Source: Actinomycetes bacterium (GTDB taxonomy: Bacteria > Actinomycetota > Actinomycetes > Actinomycetales > Cellulomonadaceae). Taken from it: 5,345 nt of DNA. The notes beneath the pieces are model-generated. The model did no database searches, had not been told where the DNA came from, and saw only the letters and a list, made by a program, of their open reading frames with translations. Where the stretch lies: contig JAJYTJ010000216.1 of assembly GCA_021793115.1 (NCBI GenBank), positions 1 to 5,345 of the forward strand. The letters run 5' to 3'. The translations under genes and the position numbers were made by a program. Positions within the stretch are counted from its first letter, which is position 1; each line of letters starts with the position of its first letter. Of the stretch, positions 1 to 4,621 are shown piece after piece.

Positions 1-25
1 CCGACTGCACCGCCTATGACCCGCC

Positions 26-98
26 AGCGCATCGTTCGTCGTCCAGATCCACCGTTTCAGCGCCCGGAAGGGTCGGTCTCGGTGACGAACGATGCGCT
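26..98. repeat. Perfect 15-bp inverted repeat with 43-bp spacer
   Basis: The arm AGCGCATCGTTCGTC at 26-40 is the exact reverse complement of GACGAACGATGCGCT at 84-98. Pairing could continue inward with two G-T wobbles and a C-G pair (41-43 with 81-83). The 43-bp centre has no recognisable gene or motif. The structure lies 47 bp beyond the stop codon of the minus-strand acyl-CoA synthetase gene, in the only gene-free stretch at the left edge of the window. A perfect 15-bp match at this distance is very unlikely by chance. It could be a long-loop terminator, an extragenic palindromic repeat, paired regulator sites, or the end of an element outside the window. The sequence alone does not decide between these. 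Confidence 0.8.
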
Positions 99-105
99 CG
101 GCGTC

Positions 106-142
106 GGGGAGGGGGGCGGGGGGGGGAGAGAGAGAGAGAGAG
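106..142. repeat. Purine tract: G4-capable G runs plus (AG)8 microsatellite
   Basis: On the plus strand there are runs of four G (106-109), six G (111-116) and nine G (118-126), separated by single A and C, then eight AG units (127-142). Four blocks of at least four G with very short loops meet the usual pattern for a stable G-quadruplex, and the mirror-symmetric purine run could also form triplex DNA. The tract starts two bases past the acyl-CoA synthetase stop codon, so length changes would not alter that protein. For transcription of that gene the G-rich strand is the template. Homopolymer and dinucleotide runs like this are also common places for sequencing error. Confidence 0.8.
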
Positions 143-144
143 CG

Positions 145-1971
145 TCAGGGGGTCGAGTACAGGGCCTCGATCTCGTCGGCGAAGTCCTTGAGCACCTCGG
201 TGCGGCGCACCGACAGCTTCGGCGTGAGGTAACCGTTGGCGATCGTCAGGTCGGTGGGCAGGATCCGGTACTTGCGGATCGACTCGGCGCGCGAGACCGC
301 CTGGTTGGTCCGCTCCACGGCGCGGTCGAGCGAGGCCCGCACGTCGGGGTCGTCGGCGGCCTCGGCGAGCGACATCGCCGGCTTGCCGTGCGCCGTGAGC
401 CAGCCCGGCACGCCCTCCGGGTCGAGCGTGATGAGCGCCCCGATGAACGGGCGCTGGTCGCCGACGACGACCACCTGGCTGACGAGCGGGTGGCCGCGGA
501 GCCGGTCCTCGAGCACCGAGGGGGCGACGTTCTTGCCGCCCGCGGTGACGATGATCTCCTTCTTGCGGCCGGTGATGGTGAGGAACCCGTCCTCGTCGAG
601 CGCGCCGAGGTCGCCGGTGCGGAACCAGCCGTCGTCGAACGCGACGGTGGTGGCAGCGTCATTGCCGAGGTAGCCGAGGAAGACGCCGATGCCGGACGCC
701 TCGATCTCGCCGTCGTCGGCGATCCGCAGCCCGCACCCGGGCAGCGCCGGCCCGACGGTGCCGATCTTGGTGCGCTCCGGCAGGTTGACGCACACGGGCG
801 CGGTGGTCTCGGTCAGGCCGTAGCCCTCGAGCACCCGCAGGCCCACGCCGCGGAAGAAGTGGCCGAGCCGCTCGCCGAGCGGCGCACCGCCCGAGATGGC
901 CCACTGCACCCGGCCGCCCAGCGCGGCGCGGATCTTGCGCAGCACGAGGACGTCGGCCACCTCGTGCTGCAGCCGCAGCCACGGGCTCGGGCCCCGGGGC
1001 GCGTCGAGCGCGCGCGAGTAGACGATGGCGGTCTTGGCCGCGCGCTGGAAGATGCCGCGCCGGAAGCCGGTCGCCGCCGACTGCTCGGCGGAGTTGTAGA
1101 TCTTCTCGAAGACGCGCGGCACCGACAGCACGAACGTCGGCCGGAACGACTGCATGTCCGCGACCAGCGTGCGGGTGTCCGGCGCGTGGCCGAGCACGGC
1201 GCCGGCCGCCACGGTGAGCACATGGATGAACCGCGCGAACACGTGCGCGAGCGGCATGAACAGGAGCGTGCGGACGTCGTCCCCGGTGACGACGACCTCG
1301 AGCTTGCGGATGGTGTTGACGGCCAGCTCGGCGAAGTTGCCGTGCGTCAGCTCGGCGCCCTTCGGCCGGCCGGTGGTGCCGGACGTGTAGATGACCGTCG
1401 CGAGGTCGGCCAGCGTCGCCAGGTGCCGGCGCCGCTCGATCTCGGCGTCGCTCACGCCCGCGCCGGCCGCCACCAGCGCGTCGATCGCGCCCTCGTCGAT
1501 CACCAGCACCTCGCGCACCTCGGGCAGCCGGTCCCGCAGCTGCGCGACGACCGCGGCGTGGCCGGCGTTCTCGACGACGACGAGCGACGCCGCCGAGTCG
1601 GAGAGGATCCAGTGCACCTGCTCGGCCGACGACGTCTCGTACACCGGCACGCCCACGGCCCCCGCGCCCCAGATGGCCCAGTCGAGCAGCGACCACTCGT
1701 ACCGGGTGCGCGCCATGATCGCCACCCGGTCGCCCGGCTGCACCCCGCGCGCGACGAGGCCCTTGGCGACGGCGACGATCTGGGCGTCGTACTCGCGCGC
1801 GGTGAGGGGCTGCCACGGGCCGTCCGGACTGGTCTTGCGCTCGACGAGCACCGCGTCCGGCGTCGCGGCGACCCGGTCGGCGAGCAGGTCGTTGAGGTTG
1901 GACTCGCGGCCGAGCTCCACGACCAGGGGTGTGACGGACGTGGCGACGGACGTGCGGACGGTCGTGGTCAT
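145..1971 (-). CDS. fadD: Long-chain fatty-acid–CoA ligase (FadD15-like, AMP-forming)
   Basis: A 608-residue ANL-superfamily adenylating enzyme. It would convert fatty acid, ATP and CoA to acyl-CoA, AMP and PPi in the cytoplasm or at the inner membrane face. Visible motifs are the nucleotide loop YTSGTTGRPKG (195-205), GYGLTET (383-389), GWFRTGD with the ribose-binding Asp (448-454), and the hinge region GRKKEI followed by AGGKNVAP (about 468-484). The ending resembles actinobacterial FadD15 proteins of about 600 residues. One oddity: the C-terminal motif reads LTPKLSVRR, where relatives I recall have LTPxLKxxR, so the lysine (residue 585) sits two positions early. The start at 1971 is chosen because GGAG (1978-1981) lies 6 nt upstream; an in-frame ATG at 1983 overlaps that site and has no good ribosome-binding sequence of its own. 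The gene is single and divergent from glucokinase. Family is certain; chain-length specificity is inferred. Confidence 0.95.
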   Translation of the reverse strand: MTTTVRTSVATSVTPLVVELGRESNLNDLLADRVAATPDAVLVERKTSPDGPWQPLTAREYDAQIVAVAKGLVARGVQPGDRVAIMARTRYEWSLLDWAIWGAGAVGVPVYETSSAEQVHWILSDSAASLVVVENAGHAAVVAQLRDRLPEVREVLVIDEGAIDALVAAGAGVSDAEIERRRHLATLADLATVIYTSGTTGRPKGAELTHGNFAELAVNTIRKLEVVVTGDDVRTLLFMPLAHVFARFIHVLTVAAGAVLGHAPDTRTLVADMQSFRPTFVLSVPRVFEKIYNSAEQSAATGFRRGIFQRAAKTAIVYSRALDAPRGPSPWLRLQHEVADVLVLRKIRAALGGRVQWAISGGAPLGERLGHFFRGVGLRVLEGYGLTETTAPVCVNLPERTKIGTVGPALPGCGLRIADDGEIEASGIGVFLGYLGNDAATTVAFDDGWFRTGDLGALDEDGFLTITGRKKEIIVTAGGKNVAPSVLEDRLRGHPLVSQVVVVGDQRPFIGALITLDPEGVPGWLTAHGKPAMSLAEAADDPDVRASLDRAVERTNQAVSRAESIRKYRILPTDLTIANGYLTPKLSVRRTEVLKDFADEIEALYSTP

Positions 1972-1977
1972 GACTGA

Positions 1978-1984
1978 CTCCATC
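1978..1984 (-). promoter_or_regulatory. Ribosome-binding site deciding the fadD start
   Basis: Read on the minus strand this is GATGGAG, with GGAG ending 6 nt before the ATG at 1971. The competing ATG (1983-1981) is embedded in this site, and its own upstream bases (TTGCCTGCCG) show no Shine-Dalgarno match. This favours the shorter 608-residue protein. Confidence 0.65.
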
Positions 1985-2005
1985 GGCAGGCAACGACGTG
2001 GGGCG

Positions 2006-2011
2006 ACAATA
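2006..2011 (-). promoter_or_regulatory. Candidate -10 box for fadD
   Basis: The minus strand reads TATTGT here, fitting the actinobacterial TAnnnT pattern, 34 nt upstream of the chosen ATG. It sits in the one relatively AT-rich patch (2006-2041) of the 190-bp divergent region. No convincing -35 is found: TTGAGT (2041-2036, minus) is 24 nt away, which is too far. A short inverted pair, CAATA (2007-2011) and TATTG (2026-2030), overlaps the box and could be an operator, though five-base arms are weak evidence. Confidence 0.35.
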
Positions 2012-2102
2012 CGGGACTTTCGGCCTATTGCCTGTACTCAACGTCCCGGATAGCGGCCCGTGTTCCGGTCGGCGGCCGCACCGCGGGGGCGCGGCCGGGC
2101 GC

Positions 2103-2108
2103 TAGCGT
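2103..2108 (+). promoter_or_regulatory. Candidate -10 box for glucokinase
   Basis: TAGCGT, in the context GCTAGCGT, matches TAnnnT and would start a transcript near 2115, giving a leader of about 47 nt before the ATG at 2162. No -35 is recognisable, which is common for housekeeping promoters in this phylum. Similar CTAGnnT boxes lie at nearly the same distance before the two other plus-strand genes in the window. Three GCGGCCG copies (2072, 2091, 2112) surround it at 19-21 bp spacing, and a small hairpin with stem CGCA/TGCG (2131-2142) lies just before the Shine-Dalgarno sequence. Confidence 0.45.
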
Positions 2109-2161
2109 AGGGCGGCCGCGCCCGCACGGGCGCACGGGTGCGTGGAGGGAGACCGGCTCAG

Positions 2162-3106
2162 ATGCTGGCCATCGGCGTGGACATCGGCGGCACCAAGATC
2201 GCGGCCGGCGTGGTCGACGAGGACGGCACGATCCTCGCGCAGACGCGCCGCGACACGGACGCCACCGACGCGCACAGCGTGGACCTCGGGGTCGTCGACG
2301 TGTGTCGCGAGCTCATGGCCGAGCACGAGGTCGGGGCCATCGGCCTGGCGGCTCCCGGCTTCGTCAGCGCCGACCGCGCGACCGTCAGCTTCACGCCCAA
2401 CCTGCCCTGGCGCGACCACGACCTGCGGGGCGCGGTCGCCTCGGCGCTGGGCACGTCCGTGCCGATCGTCGTGGAGAACGACGCCAACGCTGCGGGCTGG
2501 GCCGAGTTCCGGTTCGGTGTCGCGCGTGACGTCGACGACATGGTCACCCTGACGCTCGGCACGGGCCTGGGCGGCGCCATCGTCTCCGGCGGCGTCCTGC
2601 TGCGCGGCCGGTGGGGTGTGGCCGCCGAGATCGGCCACATGCGCGTGGTGCCGGACGGCCACTACTGCGGCTGCGGCCAGACCGGGTGCTGGGAGCAGTA
2701 CGTCTCGGGCAGCGCGCTGGTGCGCGCCGCGCAGGCGGTCGCCCAGACCCGGCCCGACCGTGCCGCGCGCATCCTCGAGCTCGCCGGCGGCAAGTGGCGC
2801 AAGATCTCCGGCCACCACGTGAGCACCGCGGCGGCGGAGGGCGACGAGCTGTCCGTCGAGCTGCTCGCGACGATCGGTCGCTGGGTCGGTGAGGGCGCGG
2901 CCTCCGTGGCGGCGCTGCTCGACCCCGAGCTCTTCGTCGTGGGTGGTGGCCTGTCGGCGGCCGGCGAGCTGGTCATGGCGCCCGCGCGCGTGGCCTTCGC
3001 CGCGCACCTGTCGGCGGCCGGCCACCACCCGGAGGCGCGGTTCGCCGTCGCCTCGATGGGCAACGACGCCGGCATCGTCGGCGCGGGGGACCTGGCGCGG
3101 CGGTAG
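2162..3106 (+). CDS. glk: ROK-family glucokinase
   Basis: A 314-residue sugar kinase expected to phosphorylate glucose to glucose-6-phosphate with ATP in the cytosol. The N-terminal phosphate loop is DIGGTK (7-12), the sugar-binding and catalytic segment is ENDANAA with Asp107 as likely base, and the second phosphate motif is LGTGLGG (132-138). The ROK zinc signature is complete: EIGH (156-159) then CGCGQTGCWE with Cys169, Cys171 and Cys176. VVGGGLS (259-265) fits the adenosine region. DIGGTK rather than DIGGSGIKG argues for an ATP enzyme and against polyphosphate glucokinase. No N-terminal helix-turn-helix is present, so it is an enzyme and not a ROK repressor. Length matches Streptomyces GlkA (about 317), which also acts in carbon catabolite repression; whether this one does is unknown. 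ATG 2162 follows GGAGGGAG (2144-2151); an in-frame GTG at 2138 precedes that site and is rejected. Other hexoses as substrates cannot be excluded. Confidence 0.94.
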   Translation: MLAIGVDIGGTKIAAGVVDEDGTILAQTRRDTDATDAHSVDLGVVDVCRELMAEHEVGAIGLAAPGFVSADRATVSFTPNLPWRDHDLRGAVASALGTSVPIVVENDANAAGWAEFRFGVARDVDDMVTLTLGTGLGGAIVSGGVLLRGRWGVAAEIGHMRVVPDGHYCGCGQTGCWEQYVSGSALVRAAQAVAQTRPDRAARILELAGGKWRKISGHHVSTAAAEGDELSVELLATIGRWVGEGAASVAALLDPELFVVGGGLSAAGELVMAPARVAFAAHLSAAGHHPEARFAVASMGNDAGIVGAGDLARR

Positions 3107-3121
3107 CGCGATGACCGCCGA

Positions 3122-3139
3122 GCGGGCAACGTCGCCCGC
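3122..3139. terminator. GC hairpin between convergent genes, possible bidirectional terminator
   Basis: GCGGGC (3122-3127) pairs with GCCCGC (3134-3139) around a six-base loop, in the 40-bp gap between the glucokinase stop (3106) and the stop of the minus-strand membrane protein (3147). No T-tract follows on either strand, so it is not a canonical intrinsic terminator, but T-less hairpins are usual in high-GC actinobacteria. A second stem, GACCACGGC (3150-3158) with GTCGTGGTC (3171-3179, one G-T wobble), overlaps the last codons of the minus-strand gene and could reinforce termination of glucokinase transcripts. Confidence 0.5.
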
Positions 3140-3146
3140 CTCCCCC

Positions 3147-3608
3147 TCAGACCACGGCCCCGGAGTCGGAGTCGTGGTCCCGGTGGTGCGGCATGCGCCA
3201 GACGAGCACGCCCACGGCCGCCAGCAGCAGCACGCCCGCCACGGGCGCCAGCCAGCCGGGCGCGTCGCGCCACGCGACGAGCAGCACGAAGTACAGCACC
3301 GGCACGCCGACGGCCACGGCCCAGGTGAGGACCCGCAGCGGATCGGCGCTCATCACGGGACCCGGGTCCGGCGGGACGAAGTGCTCCTGCTCATCGACCG
3401 CGTCCTCCGCGGCGTCGATCTGGTCGGTGCCGTCCCAGTCGCGCCCGGACAGCACGCGGCCGGCGTCGCGCGCCGGCGGCCCGGGCTCCGGGGGCACCGG
3501 CACGTCGGGGAACACGGACTCCTCCGGCTCCCCGAGCTCGGCGACGATCTCGGCCCAGCGCGCGTCGAAGTCGCGCGGGTCGGCCTCGTCGTCCGGACGC
3601 TGGACCAT
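3147..3608 (-). CDS. Conserved-type hypothetical membrane protein, two TM helices
   Basis: A 153-residue protein of unknown function. Residues 1-75 are acidic and hydrophilic, starting with an amphipathic stretch (FDARWAEIVAEL, 14-25) followed by Pro/Glu-rich sequence. HFVPPDPGP (76-84) leads into two hydrophobic segments, about 91-113 and 117-138, separated by a short turn (RDAPG). The C-terminus is short, with Arg/His just after the second helix, so both ends should be cytoplasmic. I recall unnamed actinobacterial proteins with the same plan: acidic head, HFVPP or HYVPP-like linker, then a helix pair. No enzymatic motif is visible. The ATG at 3608 has no Shine-Dalgarno sequence but lies six bases after a TAGAGT box, which suggests leaderless translation. 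It is divergent from the acyltransferase gene and convergent with glucokinase. That it is a real gene is supported by its codon bias and membrane topology; its role cannot be assigned. Confidence 0.8.
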   Translation of the reverse strand: MVQRPDDEADPRDFDARWAEIVAELGEPEESVFPDVPVPPEPGPPARDAGRVLSGRDWDGTDQIDAAEDAVDEQEHFVPPDPGPVMSADPLRVLTWAVAVGVPVLYFVLLVAWRDAPGWLAPVAGVLLLAAVGVLVWRMPHHRDHDSDSGAVV

Positions 3609-3614
3609 GAAGGC

Positions 3615-3624
3615 ACTCTAGAGT
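3615..3624. promoter_or_regulatory. Palindromic bidirectional -10 element ACTCTAGAGT
   Basis: This perfect 10-bp palindrome presents TAGAGT on both strands: 3619-3624 on plus and 3620-3615 on minus. On the minus strand six bases (GCCTTC) separate it from the ATG at 3608, so a start at the usual distance would fall on the A of the start codon, a leaderless mRNA. On the plus strand it would start the acyltransferase transcript near 3631 with a leader of about 46 nt. The two promoters would physically overlap, so polymerase binding in one direction should exclude the other. Confidence 0.5.
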
Positions 3625-3664
3625 CGGTCCGAGCAGTCCGCGTCGCCCGGGCTGGCCGCGGCAC

Positions 3665-3672
3665 GAGGAGGG
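3665..3672 (+). promoter_or_regulatory. Strong Shine-Dalgarno deciding a TTG start
   Basis: GAGGAGGG ends 4 nt before TTG at 3677, with the GGAGG core 5 nt away. The next in-frame ATG (3692) is 20 nt from the core, too far for efficient initiation. The TTG start also keeps the hydrophobic N-terminal residues FYWLMK, which are typical of this acyltransferase family. Confidence 0.7.
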
Positions 3673-3676
3673 CTCC

Positions 3677-4522
3677 TTGTTCTACTGGCTGATGAAGCAC
3701 ATCTTCGTCGGACCGCTGCTCAAGCTCGTGTACCGGCCGTGGGTCCGCGGCGCGGAGAACGTCCCGACGGACGGTCCCGCCATCCTGGTGAGCAACCACC
3801 TCGCCGTGATCGACTCGTTCTTCCTGCCCCTCATGCTGGACCGGGACATCGTCTTCATCGGCAAGCAGGAGTACTTCACCGGCAAGGGCCTCAAGGGCCG
3901 CCTGGTGGCGGGGTTCATGCGCGGTGTCGGCACCATCCCGGTCGACCGTGGCGGCGGCAAGGCCGGCGAGGCCGCCCTCAACACGGGCCTGCGGCGCCTG
4001 CAGGAGGGCGGCCTGTTCGGCATCTACCCCGAGGGCACCCGCAGCCCCGACGGCCGGCTGTACCGCGGCAAGACCGGGGTGGCCCGCCTCGCCCTGGAGT
4101 CGGGCGCTCCGGTGCTGCCGGTCGCGATGGTCGGCACCAACATCGCGCAGCCCATCGGCCGCAAGATCCCCAAGATCATGCGGATCGGCACGGTCATCGG
4201 CGAGCCGCTCGACTTCTCGCGGTTCCAGGGCCTTGAGGACGACCGCTTCATCCTGCGCTCCGTGACGGACGAGATCATGTACGCCCTCATGAGCCTGTCC
4301 GGCCAGGAGTACGTGGACATGTACGCCGCGACGATGAAGGCGCGGATCGCGGCCGGCCTGGCGGAGGCGGGCGAGGAGATCGGCGAGCCGGTGGCGCCCG
4401 GTGGCCGCCCGGTGCCCGACGTCGAGCCGCCGCTGCCGCCCGACGAGGACGAGGACGAGGCGGGGCACGAGCCCGCCGCCGCCCCGACGGCCGTCGACGA
4501 GGGTGACGACCGGGCGTCCTGA
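3677..4522 (+). CDS. plsC: 1-acyl-sn-glycerol-3-phosphate acyltransferase (PlsC-like)
   Basis: A 281-residue membrane-associated acyltransferase expected to make phosphatidic acid from lysophosphatidic acid and an acyl donor. The catalytic HX4D motif is NHLAVID (His41, Asp46). The second block GVGTIPVDRG (83-92) contributes the arginine, YPEGTRSPDG (117-126) is the substrate-phosphate motif, and VLPVAMVGT (146-154) is the fourth block. The N-terminus (FYWLMKHIFVGPLLKLVYRP) is hydrophobic and basic and should sit on the membrane face. Residues from about 235 form a Pro/Asp/Glu-rich tail with a (GACGAG)3 repeat encoding DEDEDE (4442-4459); it is probably disordered and not needed for catalysis. 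Start is TTG, set by the strong ribosome-binding site. It has its own candidate promoter and stands 99 bp before the phosphofructokinase gene. Related proteins can acylate other lysolipids, and in mycobacteria homologues sit among glycolipid genes, so the precise acceptor is inferred. Confidence 0.92.
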   Translation: MFYWLMKHIFVGPLLKLVYRPWVRGAENVPTDGPAILVSNHLAVIDSFFLPLMLDRDIVFIGKQEYFTGKGLKGRLVAGFMRGVGTIPVDRGGGKAGEAALNTGLRRLQEGGLFGIYPEGTRSPDGRLYRGKTGVARLALESGAPVLPVAMVGTNIAQPIGRKIPKIMRIGTVIGEPLDFSRFQGLEDDRFILRSVTDEIMYALMSLSGQEYVDMYAATMKARIAAGLAEAGEEIGEPVAPGGRPVPDVEPPLPPDEDEDEAGHEPAAAPTAVDEGDDRAS

Positions 4523-4559
4523 CGCTGGGATGGACGGCAGAGCGCCGTAGGCCCGCGGC

Positions 4560-4565
4560 TAGGAT
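4560..4565 (+). promoter_or_regulatory. Candidate -10 box for pfp
   Basis: TAGGAT in GCTAGGAT matches TAnnnT, predicting transcription from about 4572 and a leader of about 50 nt. Between the acyltransferase stop (4522) and this box lies only a weak stem, ACGGC (4534-4538) with GCCGT (4544-4548), a poor terminator candidate; some read-through from the upstream gene is therefore plausible. The pfp ribosome-binding site AGAGG (4609-4613) overlaps a perfect palindrome CTCGATCGAG (4601-4610). Confidence 0.45.
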
Positions 4566-4621
4566 GATCGCCGCGCGCCGTCGCGCTCCCCGCTTGTCTG
4601 CTCGATCGAGAGGTGTGCTCC

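Noticed and set aside
106..142. Purine tract as a phase-variation switch for fadD
   Set aside because: It lies after the stop codon and not in the promoter or reading frame, so length change would not switch the protein on or off.
16..1977. 653-residue open frame on the plus strand opposite fadD
   Set aside because: It is antisense to a gene with complete family motifs, is Arg/Gly/Val/Asp-rich low-complexity, and shows no domain. GC-rich third positions in fadD remove stops from the opposite strand.
1972..1983. ATG at 1983 as the fadD start
   Set aside because: It adds four residues, lacks its own ribosome-binding site, and overlaps the GGAG that serves the ATG at 1971.
659..2041. 460-residue minus-strand frame overlapping fadD and the divergent promoter region
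   Set aside because: Arg/Ala/Gly-rich shadow of the real fadD frame on the same strand, without motifs.
2138..2161. GTG at 2138 as an earlier glucokinase start
   Set aside because: It lies upstream of the Shine-Dalgarno sequence that serves ATG 2162, and ROK kinases normally begin only a few residues before DIGGTK.
2102..3028. 308-residue minus-strand frame opposite glucokinase
   Set aside because: Antisense shadow with His/Arg/Gly-rich composition; the glucokinase frame carries every ROK motif.
4442..4459. (GACGAG)3 as a functional repeat
   Set aside because: It simply encodes the Asp/Glu run in the disordered acyltransferase tail; three units are not unusual in GC-rich coding DNA.
3353..4468. 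371-residue minus-strand frame covering the plsC gene and part of the membrane-protein gene
   Set aside because: It is out of frame with the membrane protein, antisense to the acyltransferase, and has no recognisable domain.
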